Below, in pieces: positions 9,477 to 17,838 of a stretch of 64,000 nt of DNA. Every line of letters starts with the position of its first letter. Within the stretch, counting starts at the first letter, position 1. A program made the position numbers and the translations under genes. The notes below the pieces were generated by a model that was not told the origin of the DNA, did not search any database, and saw only the letters and a list, made by a program, of their open reading frames with translations. Origin of the DNA: Pseudonocardia cypriaca. GTDB lineage: Bacteria; Actinomycetota; Actinomycetes; Mycobacteriales; Pseudonocardiaceae. The stretch spans positions 2,480,001 to 2,544,000 of the forward strand of contig NZ_VFPH01000001.1 of the NCBI RefSeq assembly GCF_006717045.1, read 5' to 3'.

Positions 9477-9484
9477 GAGGCCTC

Positions 9485-10702
9485 GTGACCACAGCGCCCG
9501 CCCCGGCCCCGTCCGGCGTGCCGAGCACCGACGCCGACCCGTTCTCCCACGACGTCCTCGAGGACCCGCTCCCGCTGCACGCCCGGCTGCGCGACGCCGG
9601 GCCGGTCGTGTACCTGACCAGGTACGACGTGTACGCGTTCGCACGCCACGAGCAGGTGCACGCCGCACTGACCGACTGGCAGGGCTTCGAGTCCGGCGCC
9701 GGGGTCGGCCTGTCGAACTTCCGCCACGAGAAGCCGTGGCGCCCGCCGAGCCTGCTGCTCGAGGCCGACCCGCCGCGCCACGACGCGCCGCGGCGGGTGC
9801 TCTCCGGGATCCTCGGCGCCCGTGCCCTGCGGAGGCTGCGCGAGCAGTGGGCCGGTGCGGCGGAGGAGCTGGTGGCACAGGTCCTCGCAGGCGGGACCAC
9901 CGAGCTGGACGCCGTCCCGGCGCTCGCCCAGGCGTTCCCGCTGCGCGTGTTCCCGGACGCGGTCGGCCTGCCACCAGAAGGCCGGGAACACCTGCTGCCC
10001 TACGGCGACCACGCGTTCAACGCCTTCGGCCCGAGCAACGACCTCGTCGCGAAGGGTGCGCCGCGGGTCGCGGAGCTGTCGGCCTGGGTGAACGCCCGCT
10101 GTGCCCGCGGGGAGCTGGCCCCCGACGGGTTCGGCGCCCGGATCTGGGAGGCCGCCGACCGCGGCGAGATCACCTACGAGCAGGCGCCCCTCGTCGTCCG
10201 CTCACTCCTCACCGCGGGCGTCGACACCACGGTCCACGGCCTGGGCGCCGTGCTCTACGCGTTCGCCACGCACCCCGAGCAGTGGGCGCGGCTGCGCGCG
10301 GAGCCCCGGCTCGCACGGGTGGCGTTCGACGAGGCCGTGCGGTGGGAGTCGCCGGTGCAGACGTTCTTCCGGACGGCGACCACCGAGGTGGCCCTCCCGG
10401 GCGGCGTCGTCGTCCCGGCCGGCTGCAAGATCCTCATGTTCCTCGCGGCCGCGAACCGCGATCCCCGGCGCTGGGCCGACCCGGACGCGTTCGACCTGTC
10501 CCGCGACCCGTCGGGCCACGTCGGGTTCGGCATGGGCATCCACCAGTGCGTCGGCCAGCACGTCGCCCGCCTCGAGGCCGAGGCCCTGCTCACGGCGCTC
10601 GCCCGGCGGGTGGAGACGATCGAGCTCGCCGGGCCGACCCGGCGCCACCACAACAACACCCTGCGCGCCTGGGAGTCGCTGCCCGTGCGGCTGGCTCGTT
10701 AG
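9485..10702 (+). CDS. Cytochrome P450, CYP199A-like (para-substituted benzoate O-demethylase type)
   Basis: 405 residues from GTG after an AGGAGG site. I-helix acid-alcohol pair Asp247-Thr248, ExxR Glu283-Arg286, heme cysteine Cys355 in FGMGIHQCVG. The stretch GVGLSNFRHEKPWRPPS closely follows CYP199A2/A4, recalled from memory. The residues known in CYP199A4 to hold the substrate carboxylate (Arg92, Ser95, Arg243, Ser244) align with Arg86, Ser89, Arg239 and Ser240, so 4-methoxybenzoate or a similar para-substituted benzoate is the expected substrate. CYP199A enzymes normally use a separate ferredoxin and reductase; here a PDR-type reductase is adjacent. The last four bases overlap the convergent MerR gene. 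Confidence 0.9.
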   Translation: MTTAPAPAPSGVPSTDADPFSHDVLEDPLPLHARLRDAGPVVYLTRYDVYAFARHEQVHAALTDWQGFESGAGVGLSNFRHEKPWRPPSLLLEADPPRHDAPRRVLSGILGARALRRLREQWAGAAEELVAQVLAGGTTELDAVPALAQAFPLRVFPDAVGLPPEGREHLLPYGDHAFNAFGPSNDLVAKGAPRVAELSAWVNARCARGELAPDGFGARIWEAADRGEITYEQAPLVVRSLLTAGVDTTVHGLGAVLYAFATHPEQWARLRAEPRLARVAFDEAVRWESPVQTFFRTATTEVALPGGVVVPAGCKILMFLAAANRDPRRWADPDAFDLSRDPSGHVGFGMGIHQCVGQHVARLEAEALLTALARRVETIELAGPTRRHHNNTLRAWESLPVRLAR

Positions 10703-11130
10703 GCGGTCGGCGCCCACAGCAGGTCGGCATCGCCAGCGGCGAGCCGGCCCCGGTACACGTCGAGCTTGTGGTCGATGAGCTCGAGGTTCTCGTTCAGCTC
10801 GGCGATCTTCGCGACGACCTCGGCCCGGTGGGCCTCCAGGAGCGCCAGCCGTTCCTGCTCGTTGCCGCGCCCGGCCGAGACGAGCTGGGCGTAGCGGCGG
10901 ATGCCGCGGATGGGCATCCCGGTGGCGCGCAGCTTGGTGCAGACCTTGATCCAGTCGAGGTCCAGCTTCCGGTAGCGGCGCCTGCCGGCGGCGTTGCGGT
11001 CGACGGTGGTGACGACCAGACCGGCGCGCTCGTAGTAGCGCAGGGTGTGGACGCTGACGCCGGTGCGGTGGGCGGCCTCGGCGATGGTCAGGCCCTGCTC
11101 GGGGATCTCTGCCGCTTTGACTTCGAGCAC
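10699..11130 (-). CDS. MerR-family regulator
   Basis: 143 residues. The N-terminal winged helix reads LTIAEAAHRTGVSVHTLRYYERAGLV, followed by a long dimerisation helix near 95-130. Only one cysteine is present, so metal or redox sensing through cysteine pairs is unlikely. The GTG start at 11130 lies inside the dyad of the divergent efflux promoter; no later start precedes the HTH. A minus-strand TAGGAT (11138-11143) lies seven bases upstream, predicting a leaderless transcript. Expected to control the DHA2 transporter at 11155 and itself. Confidence 0.88.
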   Translation of the reverse strand: MLEVKAAEIPEQGLTIAEAAHRTGVSVHTLRYYERAGLVVTTVDRNAAGRRRYRKLDLDWIKVCTKLRATGMPIRGIRRYAQLVSAGRGNEQERLALLEAHRAEVVAKIAELNENLELIDHKLDVYRGRLAAGDADLLWAPTA

Positions 11131-11147
11131 GCTCTAAATCCTAGCGT
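11117..11147 (+). promoter_or_regulatory. MerR-type promoter/operator with 19-bp spacer for the DHA2 transporter
   Basis: TTGACT (11117-11122) and TAGCGT (11142-11147) are separated by exactly 19 bases, the stretched spacing typical of MerR-activated promoters. The dyad GAGC-AC-GCTC (11125-11134) sits in the spacer. The -10 ends seven bases before the ATG at 11155, so the mRNA should be leaderless. Confidence 0.7.
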
Positions 11148-11154
11148 CGATCCC

Positions 11155-12594
11155 ATGACAGCTCCCACATCGCCGGCCGCCGCGGCCGACGGGCTCAGCC
11201 GGCGCCGCCGGTCCCTGGTGCTCGCGATCTGCTGCGCCAGCATCGTCGTGGTGGTGATGGACATCTCCATCGTCAACACCGCGCTGCCGGCGATCCGCGA
11301 GGACCTGCACGCGTCGGTTGCCGGCCTGCAATGGACGATCGACGCGTACACCCTCGTGCTCGCCTCGTTCCTCCTGCTGGCCGGCTCCACCGCCGACCGG
11401 TTCGGGCGCAGGCGGATCTTCCAGATCGGCCTCGCCGCCTTCGGGCTCGGCTCGCTGCTGTGCGGCATGGCGCCGAGCATCGGATGGCTGATCGCCGCCA
11501 GGGCGCTGCAGGCCGTCGGCGGCACGATGCTCAACCCGGTGGCGATGGCGATCGTCGCCACCACGTTCCCCGAGCCGGCCGAGCGCGCACGCGCGATCGG
11601 TGTGTTCGGCGCGATGTCCGGTCTCTCGCTCGCGCTGGGCCCGATCCTCGGCGGCGCGCTGGTGGACGGCCTCGGCTGGCGCTCGGTCTTCTGGGTCAAC
11701 GTGCCGATCGTGGCAGCCGCGATCGTGTGCACGGGGCTCTTCGTGCCCGAGTCCCGGGCCGCCAGGGCCCGCCGGTTCGACCCGGTGGGCCAGCTCCTGG
11801 TGGTACTCGTTCTCGTCAGCGTCGTCTTCGCGATCATCGAGTCCCACGCCCTCGGCTGGACCTCGCCGGTGATCCTCGGCCTGCTCGGCGTCGCCGTGCT
11901 CGGCGGCCTGGCCATCCTCGCCTACGAACCGCGCCGCGCCGACCCGCTGCTGGACCTGCGCCTCTTCCGCAGCGTGCCGTTCAGCGCGGCGATCCTGACG
12001 GCGCTGTTCGCCCTGTGCGGGTTCGGAGCTTTCCTGTTCGTGACGCCCCTGTACCTGCAGGACGTGCGCGGCATGTCCGCGCTGGCGGCCGGGCTGTGCC
12101 TGCTCCCGGTGGGGGTGCTGATCCTCGTGCTCTCGCCGGTGACGGGCCGGGTGGTCGGCGCCCGCGGGCCGCGGGTGCCGCTCGTCGTCGCGGGTGCCGC
12201 GCTGGCACTGGGCGGCGCCGCGTCGCTGTGGCTCGGACCGGCCACCCCGCTGCCGGCGGTGCTCGCGACCTACCTGCTGTTCGGAGTCTTCCTGGCCGCC
12301 GTGAACCCGCCGATCACCAACTCGGCGGTGTCCGCGATGCCCCGCTCGATGGCCGGGGTGGCAGGCGCGACGGCGTCGGTCGGCCGGCAGACCGGTACGA
12401 CGCTGGGCGTCGCGATCGCCGGCACGATCGTGGGGTCGGGCCTCGCCGGTGACGGCGCGGCGTTCACCAGCGCGGCGAGCGGCGTCTGGTGGCTGCTGGT
12501 GGGGCTGGGCGCGGGCGTCGTGGCCCTCGCGCTGCTCAGCACCGGACGGCAGGCGCTCGCGAGCGCACGGCGGGCACCGGCGTTGTTCGACTAG
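11155..12594 (+). CDS. MFS drug transporter, DHA2 (14-helix, EmrB/QacA-like) family
   Basis: 479 residues with about 14 hydrophobic helices. Motif A appears as GSTADRFGRRR after helix 2 and the antiporter motif C region as GLSLALGPILGGAL; the N-terminal MDISIVNTALPAI matches DHA2 helix 1. Proton-coupled efflux of amphipathic drugs or metabolites is expected. ATG at 11155 follows the predicted leaderless MerR-controlled promoter. Its last four bases overlap the convergent NUDIX gene. Confidence 0.9.
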   Translation: MTAPTSPAAAADGLSRRRRSLVLAICCASIVVVVMDISIVNTALPAIREDLHASVAGLQWTIDAYTLVLASFLLLAGSTADRFGRRRIFQIGLAAFGLGSLLCGMAPSIGWLIAARALQAVGGTMLNPVAMAIVATTFPEPAERARAIGVFGAMSGLSLALGPILGGALVDGLGWRSVFWVNVPIVAAAIVCTGLFVPESRAARARRFDPVGQLLVVLVLVSVVFAIIESHALGWTSPVILGLLGVAVLGGLAILAYEPRRADPLLDLRLFRSVPFSAAILTALFALCGFGAFLFVTPLYLQDVRGMSALAAGLCLLPVGVLILVLSPVTGRVVGARGPRVPLVVAGAALALGGAASLWLGPATPLPAVLATYLLFGVFLAAVNPPITNSAVSAMPRSMAGVAGATASVGRQTGTTLGVAIAGTIVGSGLAGDGAAFTSAASGVWWLLVGLGAGVVALALLSTGRQALASARRAPALFD

Positions 12595-13109
12595 CCCGGC
12601 ACGCCGTCCTCGAGGTAGACGGCGCCGTGGCCGCGGCGCGCCAGGCAGGCGCGTACCCGGGCCGCCCCTGCGGGTGCCAACACCGCGTCCAGGTCGTCCG
12701 GCGGGACGAACTCGAAGCGCTCCAGCTCGTCCGGCGGAAGCGTGATCTCGGCGATCTGCGCGGCCGGGAGCACTCCGCCGTCGAACAGGAACACGAGCCC
12801 GCCGTCCCACGGCGGGTTCGGCGGCACCCAGTCGAGGCAGAGCAGCTCGCCGAGGGGTGGGACGAACCCGATCTCCTCCCTCAGCTCGCGCCGGCACGCC
12901 GCGAGGGGTGACTCGTCCGGTTCCAGCGCGCCGCCGGGCAGCAGCCAGCCGTCCTTGTAGGTGGGGCGCACCACGAGCACCCGACCCCGCTCGTCCCGGA
13001 TCACCGCCCCCGCCGCGGCCCGCACGCGCGTGAGACCGGCGATGTGGGCAAGATCGGCGTCGGCGGCGGCATCTGTCACGAGCTCGGGGCTCCACGTCTC
13101 CTCGGGCAC
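12591..13109 (-). CDS. NUDIX hydrolase
   Basis: 172 residues. A complete NUDIX box, G-x5-E-x7-R-E-L-x-E-E-x-G-F, occupies 60-82, with Glu78 and Glu79 as the likely metal ligands. The approach strand reads VLVVRPTYKDGWLLPGG. Substrate (nucleoside diphosphate derivative) cannot be assigned. GTG at 13109 lies six bases after a minus-strand TAGTCT, which fits a leaderless start; no purine-rich site precedes it. Confidence 0.9.
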   Translation of the reverse strand: MPEETWSPELVTDAAADADLAHIAGLTRVRAAAGAVIRDERGRVLVVRPTYKDGWLLPGGALEPDESPLAACRRELREEIGFVPPLGELLCLDWVPPNPPWDGGLVFLFDGGVLPAAQIAEITLPPDELERFEFVPPDDLDAVLAPAGAARVRACLARRGHGAVYLEDGVPG

Positions 13110-13115
13110 GGAAGG

Positions 13116-13121
13116 AGACTA
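13116..13121 (-). promoter_or_regulatory. -10 element (TAGTCT) of a predicted leaderless promoter for the NUDIX gene
   Basis: Minus-strand TANNNT hexamer with six bases to the GTG at 13109, the usual geometry of actinobacterial leaderless genes. No convincing -35 was identified. Confidence 0.5.
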
Positions 13122-13140
13122 TGGGTGGCGGCGCGGATGT

Positions 13141-13509
13141 TCAGCGCGCGGACCCGGCCCGTGCGTTCAGGACGGCCCGAACGCCCACCGCGAGGTAGCC
13201 GACCAGCAGCACGAACATGACCGTGCTGACCCAGACCGCCGACGGGCGCTGCGCCGTCCCGGCGATCGCCTCGCCGATCTTGATCGCGTTCATCGCCGAC
13301 CCGAGCGCCCCGAGCAGGGCGACGGCCAGTGCCACGGCGAGAGCCGGGCGTCGCCACCTCGCCGAGCGGGCGACGGCCGCGCAGGCGAGCAGCGGGACCC
13401 CGACGAACGCGGGGATGAGCGCGGTGACGCTCACGGCCGACGTGAGGACGTAGGCGCCGACCCCGAGGATGACGAGTGCGACGCCGAGAGCCGCAGTGAA
13501 CCGGACCAT
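13141..13509 (-). CDS. Small four-helix membrane protein of unknown function
   Basis: 122 residues, almost wholly hydrophobic, with four predicted helices (about 4-25, 28-46, 55-75, 90-112) and short Arg-rich loops (RSARWRRP). No known motif was recognised. ATG at 13509 follows minus-strand TAGAAT by six bases, so it should be transcribed alone and leaderless. It lies 31 bases upstream of the NUDIX start on the same strand; each seems to have its own promoter. Confidence 0.7.
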   Translation of the reverse strand: MVRFTAALGVALVILGVGAYVLTSAVSVTALIPAFVGVPLLACAAVARSARWRRPALAVALAVALLGALGSAMNAIKIGEAIAGTAQRPSAVWVSTVMFVLLVGYLAVGVRAVLNARAGSAR

Positions 13510-13515
13510 CGGGAC

Positions 13516-13521
13516 ATTCTA
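13516..13521 (-). promoter_or_regulatory. -10 element (TAGAAT) of a predicted leaderless promoter
   Basis: Minus-strand TAGAAT, close to the consensus TATAAT, six bases before the ATG at 13509. Confidence 0.6.
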
Positions 13522-13589
13522 CGGGATGTCGAACCACCGTCGATGGCGCAGGGCCGCGGCGCCGGTGATCGGGCCGGGTGGCCCGTCGA

Positions 13590-13595
13590 TACGGT
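13590..13595 (+). promoter_or_regulatory. -10 element (TACGGT) of a predicted leaderless promoter for the CtpE-like ATPase
   Basis: TANNNT hexamer six bases before the GTG at 13602; supports that start over the GTG eight codons upstream at 13578. Confidence 0.5.
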
Positions 13596-13601
13596 TCGAG
13601 G

Positions 13602-16016
13602 GTGACAGCAGGTCCGGACATCGCCGGCACGGATGTGGAGCGCGGTCTCACGGCCGTCGAGGTCGCCCAGCGGGTGGCGGAGGGTCGCACCAACGACGTA
13701 CCGCTACGTGCCAGCCGGACGGTGGGGGAGATCGTCCGGGCCAACGTGTTCACCCGGATCAATGCGATCTTCGGGGTGCTCTTCCTGATCATCGTGTCCA
13801 CCGGCTACCTGCTGGACGGGATGTTCGGGCTGCTGATCCTGGCCAACAGCCTCGTCGGCATGGTCCAGGAGCTGCGGGCGAAGAAGACCCTCGACGAGCT
13901 GTCGATCGTGGGGCAGGCCCGCCCGCGCGTGCGCCGGGACGGCCGTGCGCAGGAGCTCGCACCGAACGAGATCGTCGCCGACGACGTCATCGAGATGGGG
14001 CCCGGCGACCAGATCGTCGTCGACGGGCAGGTGGTGGCCGGTGAGGCCCTCGAGGTGGACGAGTCGCTCCTGACCGGCGAGTCGGACCCCGTGGTGAAGC
14101 AGCCGGGTGCGGTGGTGCTCTCCGGCAGCTTCGTGGTGGCCGGCACCGGGAGCTACCGGGCCACCAGGGTGGGGCGGGAGGCGTACGCCGCGAAGCTCGC
14201 CGAGGAGGCCAGCAAGTTCACGCTGGTCAACTCGGAGCTGCGCAACGGGATCAACCGGATCCTGAAGTTCATCACCTACCTGCTGGTGCCCGCCGGGGCG
14301 CTGTCGGTCTACAACCAGCTCTCCGGCGACCAGGCGCTGCCCGAGGCGTTGCGGGGCATGGTCGCCGCGCTTGTGCCGATGGTGCCCGAGGGCCTGATCC
14401 TCATGACCTCGATCGCGTTCGCCGTGGGCGTGGTGCGGCTCGGCAGGCGGATGTGCCTGGTCAACGAGCTGCCCGCGATCGAGGGCCTCGCCCGGGTCGA
14501 CGTCGTGTGCGCGGACAAGACCGGCACGCTCACCGAGAACGCGCTGCGCCTCGCCGAAGTGCGGGTGCTGGGCAACGGGGACGGGATCGCGCCGGGCCGG
14601 GCGCTGGCCGCGCTCGCGGCCTCCGACCCGCGTCCCAACGCGAGCCTCGCCGCGATCGCCGACGCCCACCCGGACAGCCCGGGCTGGACGGTCGAGGCGG
14701 TCGCCCCGTTCTCGTCTGCGCGCAAGTGGAGCGGGGCGAGCTTCGCCGGGCAGGGGCACTGGGTGCTCGGTGCGCCGGACGTGCTGTTGCCCGCCGAGGG
14801 GCCGGGCAGCGCCGAGCGGGCCGAGGCCGAGACGATCGGCGCGCGCGGGCTGCGGGTGTTGCTGCTGGGGTGGGCCGAGCTCCCCGTCGACGGCCCGGGG
14901 GGTCCGGGCCGGGTCGAACCGGTCGCGCTCGTCGTGCTGGAGCAGAAGGTCCGCCCAGACGCGAAGGACACCCTCGACTACTTCGCCGAGCAGGACGTGA
15001 CCGTGAAGGTCATCTCCGGCGACAACGCCCGATCGGTCGGCGCCGTCGCGGCCGCGCTCGACCTGCCCGGCGCGCATGCGCCGGTGGACGCGCGGAGCCT
15101 GCCGGAGGACGCCGCGGAGCTGGCCGGCGCGGTGCAGGGGGCGTCCGTGTTCGGCCGGGTGACGCCCGTGCAGAAGCGCGCGATGGTCGGCGCGCTGCAC
15201 GCAGGCGGGCACACGGTCGCGATGACCGGCGACGGCGTCAACGACGTCCTCGCGCTGAAGGACGCCGACATCGGCGTCGCCATGGGCAGCGGCAGCCCCG
15301 CCACCCGCTCCGTGGCCCAGATCGTGCTGCTCGACAACAGGTTCGCCACGTTGCCGCACGTCGTCGCCGAGGGCAGGCGCGTCATCGGCAACATCGAGCG
15401 GGTCTCCACCCTGTTCCTCACCAAGACCGTCTACTCGGTGCTGCTCGCCTTCCTGGTGGGGATTCCCGGCCTCATCGGGCTCGACGCGCTGCCCTACCCG
15501 TTCCTGCCCCGGCACGTGACGATCACCGGCTGGTTCACGATCGGGCTCCCCGCGTTCGTGCTGGCGCTGGCGCCGAACGCCGAGCGCGCCCGCCCGGGGT
15601 TCGTCGGGCGGGTCATGCGGATCGCCGTGCCCGCGGGCGCGGTGATCGCGGCGTCGTGCTTCGTGTCCTACCTGCTCGCCAACCCTGGCAAGGGCGCCCC
15701 GCCCGCGGAGATGGTGCAGGCCAGCACCGCGGCGCTGGTCACGCTGATCAGCATGGCGCTGTGGGTGCTCGCCGCCGTCGCGCGGCCGTACGCGTGGTGG
15801 AAGGTCGCGCTGGTCGCGGTCATGGTGGTGGCCTCGGCGCTGATGTTCCTCACGCCGCTGACCCGAGGCCTGTTCCTGCTCGACCCGACACCCGCCCACA
15901 CCGTCACGGCCCTGACCTGCGCCGCGGTCGGCGTCGTGGTCATACAGCTCGCGTGGTGGGCCGAGCGGCGGTTCGGCCGGACAGCGTCGCCTGCCGCCAC
16001 CCCCGCAGCGAGTTGA
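13602..16016 (+). CDS. ctpE: Cation-translocating P-type ATPase, CtpE family
   Basis: 804 residues. Actuator TGES (about 158-161), TM4 motif VPEGL (about 261-265), phosphorylated Asp305 in DKTGTLTE, and hinge TGDGVNDVLALKDADIG. The protein follows mycobacterial CtpE (Rv0908) closely through most of its length as recalled, including QRVAEGRTND near the N-terminus and ASKFTLVNSELRNGINRIL. CtpE is a plasma-membrane calcium-uptake ATPase in mycobacteria, so calcium is the likely substrate. GTG at 13602 matches the CtpE N-terminus and the leaderless -10. Its final 77 bases overlap the convergent PabB-PabC gene. Confidence 0.88.
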   Translation: MTAGPDIAGTDVERGLTAVEVAQRVAEGRTNDVPLRASRTVGEIVRANVFTRINAIFGVLFLIIVSTGYLLDGMFGLLILANSLVGMVQELRAKKTLDELSIVGQARPRVRRDGRAQELAPNEIVADDVIEMGPGDQIVVDGQVVAGEALEVDESLLTGESDPVVKQPGAVVLSGSFVVAGTGSYRATRVGREAYAAKLAEEASKFTLVNSELRNGINRILKFITYLLVPAGALSVYNQLSGDQALPEALRGMVAALVPMVPEGLILMTSIAFAVGVVRLGRRMCLVNELPAIEGLARVDVVCADKTGTLTENALRLAEVRVLGNGDGIAPGRALAALAASDPRPNASLAAIADAHPDSPGWTVEAVAPFSSARKWSGASFAGQGHWVLGAPDVLLPAEGPGSAERAEAETIGARGLRVLLLGWAELPVDGPGGPGRVEPVALVVLEQKVRPDAKDTLDYFAEQDVTVKVISGDNARSVGAVAAALDLPGAHAPVDARSLPEDAAELAGAVQGASVFGRVTPVQKRAMVGALHAGGHTVAMTGDGVNDVLALKDADIGVAMGSGSPATRSVAQIVLLDNRFATLPHVVAEGRRVIGNIERVSTLFLTKTVYSVLLAFLVGIPGLIGLDALPYPFLPRHVTITGWFTIGLPAFVLALAPNAERARPGFVGRVMRIAVPAGAVIAASCFVSYLLANPGKGAPPAEMVQASTAALVTLISMALWVLAAVARPYAWWKVALVAVMVVASALMFLTPLTRGLFLLDPTPAHTVTALTCAAVGVVVIQLAWWAERRFGRTASPAATPAAS

Positions 16017-17721
16017 CGAGGGCGAGCTCATCGGCCCGGCGCAGGTCCGCCGGCCGGAGGACGCGCTCGCGCAGCACGCCGCGGGCGACGAGGCGGGCCC
16101 GCTCGATGCCGGGGAGGCAGCCGCTCTCGAGCGGCGGAGTCCACCAGTGCCCGTCCAGTCGGGCGGCGAGGTTGGCCGTGCAGGACTCGGTGACGTCGCC
16201 GCGCTCGTTCACCAGCAGCACGTCGTCGGCGGCCGGGTGCCGGGCCAGCCGGGACGAGTACGGCTCGCGCAGGCTGGTCTTGTGGTGCGGCCAGCACGCG
16301 GCGGAGTCGATCGGCTCGGGGTCGATCACGAGCCGGACGGGCTCGTCCGGAGGCCGGGGGAGCTCCTCGACGTCGACGCCGACCGTGCCGTCGCGGTAGC
16401 AGCGCAGCCGCACCCGGGCGTCACCCGCTCCGGCGAGCCGCGCGTCGAGGGTCGCCCGGACCGCGGCGTCGTCGAAGGGGAACCCGAAGTAGGCCGACGC
16501 CGCCGCCACCCGGGCCAGGTGGGCGTCGAGCGAGCGCAGCTGCCCGGACTCGTGCCGCATCGTCTCGACGAGGTGGAACTCGCGCGGGCGGGTGTCGAGC
16601 ACGCGGGCCTTCGTGAGCAGCTCGGCGTACTCGGCGTCCGCCCGGGAGCCCCAGGTGATCCCGCCACCGGTGCCGTACGTGGCCACGCCGCGCTCGCGGT
16701 CGACCAGCACCGTGCGGATCGCCACGGAGAACCGCGCCCGGAACGGCGCCCCGGGCGGGGCGACCACGCCGACCGCACCGCAGTACACGCCGCGCGGCCC
16801 GTCCTCGACGTCGCGGATCAGCTCCATCGTGCGGGCTTTCGGGGCACCGGTGACCGACCCGCACGGGAACAGGGCGCGGAAGATCGCGGCCAACCCGGCG
16901 TCCGCGCGTAGCCGGGCGGTGACGTCCGAGGTCAGCTGGTGCACGGTGGCGAAGCGTTCGGCGTGCAGCAGGCGCGGCACCCGCACGCTGCCCGCGACGG
17001 CGACGCGGGCGAGGTCGTTGCGCACGAGATCGACGATCATGACGTTCTCGGCCCGCTCCTTGGGGCTCACCCGGAGCCGGGTGACGATCCGCTCGTCCTC
17101 GGCCAGCGTGCGGCCGCGGGCGGCGGTGCCCTTCATCGGGCGCATGAGGATCCGGTCGCCGGACAGCTCGAAGAACAGCTCGGGGCTCGCGCCTGCCACC
17201 ACGAAGCGGCCGGTGTCGAGGTAGGCGTTGTACGCCCCTCGCTGGGCCAGCGCGAGGTCCCGGTACAGCTCCAGCGGGTCGCCGTCCAGGTGACGGGTCA
17301 GCCGCGTCGTGAGGTTGCACTGGTAGGTCTCACCCTCGGCGATCCGGGCGCGCACCTCCCGAACGGCCGTCCGGTGGCGGCGCTCGTCCCACTCGGCGGT
17401 CCAGCCCCCCGCCGTCCACCCGCCCGGCCCGGGCCGCACGACCGGTGCGTCCGCCGGGGCGGCGGTGATGCCGAACCAGGCGAGCGGCAGCCCGTCCACC
17501 GGATCCCGGGTGGTGAGGACGGCGTCGAGGCCGGACGCCGCCTCGTAGGCGACGAAGCCGAACGCCCACGCCCCCGCGGCCGTGCGGCGCTCCACCTCGT
17601 CGAGGACGCCTGCCACGTCGCCGGGCGCCCATGCCGCCAGCACCTGCTCGGCCTCGGGGAACCGCAGGGCGGAACCGGCCGCGAGGTCGTCGAACCGCGC
17701 CCAGGGCCGGGATGCGTCCAC
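15940..17721 (-). CDS. Fused aminodeoxychorismate synthase component I / aminodeoxychorismate lyase (PabB-PabC)
   Basis: 593 residues. The N-terminal two thirds is a chorismate-binding domain: MRPMKGTAARGRT, ENVMIVDLVRNDLARV, CGSVTGAPKARTMELI and TYGTGGGITWGS. The C-terminal third is a class-IV PLP aminotransferase/lyase with the PLP lysine in HHKTSLREPYSS and NERGDVTESCTANLA. Together they make p-aminobenzoate for folate, needing a PabA amidotransferase encoded elsewhere. GTG at 17721 was chosen for its GGGAGGAGG site eight bases upstream; an ATG at 17799 would add 26 residues unlike the family. Overlaps the convergent ctpE end by 77 bases. Confidence 0.9.
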   Translation of the reverse strand: MDASRPWARFDDLAAGSALRFPEAEQVLAAWAPGDVAGVLDEVERRTAAGAWAFGFVAYEAASGLDAVLTTRDPVDGLPLAWFGITAAPADAPVVRPGPGGWTAGGWTAEWDERRHRTAVREVRARIAEGETYQCNLTTRLTRHLDGDPLELYRDLALAQRGAYNAYLDTGRFVVAGASPELFFELSGDRILMRPMKGTAARGRTLAEDERIVTRLRVSPKERAENVMIVDLVRNDLARVAVAGSVRVPRLLHAERFATVHQLTSDVTARLRADAGLAAIFRALFPCGSVTGAPKARTMELIRDVEDGPRGVYCGAVGVVAPPGAPFRARFSVAIRTVLVDRERGVATYGTGGGITWGSRADAEYAELLTKARVLDTRPREFHLVETMRHESGQLRSLDAHLARVAAASAYFGFPFDDAAVRATLDARLAGAGDARVRLRCYRDGTVGVDVEELPRPPDEPVRLVIDPEPIDSAACWPHHKTSLREPYSSRLARHPAADDVLLVNERGDVTESCTANLAARLDGHWWTPPLESGCLPGIERARLVARGVLRERVLRPADLRRADELALVNSLRGWRQATLSGRTAARPTTRAV

Positions 17722-17804
17722 CAGCCGATCCTCCTCCCAGGCCCGTGGGGGCGGATCGGCCGTCCGTCGCGATCCGGCGTGGCGCGGACAGTGGGGCATC
17801 CACG

Positions 17805-17838
17805 ACGGTCGTCATAGTGTGCGTTCTATGACAACCGT
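17805..17838. promoter_or_regulatory. 13-bp-arm inverted repeat over the alcohol dehydrogenase start (operator candidate)
   Basis: Arms ACGGTCGTCATAG (17805-17817) and CTATGACAACCGT (17826-17838), 12 of 13 paired, with an 8-base spacer. It contains a TAGTGT -10 candidate (17815-17820) seven bases before the ATG at 17828 and covers the first codons. Likely a repressor site for an unlinked regulator. Confidence 0.5.

Noticed and set aside
11134..13095. 653-codon minus-strand frame across the MFS and NUDIX genes
   Set aside because: Arg-rich shadow of well-supported genes on both strands; no recognisable domain.
13704..16031. 775-codon open frame on the minus strand across the CtpE gene
   Set aside because: Antisense shadow: low-complexity Arg/His/Gly-rich translation with no family motif, while the plus strand encodes a complete P-type ATPase.
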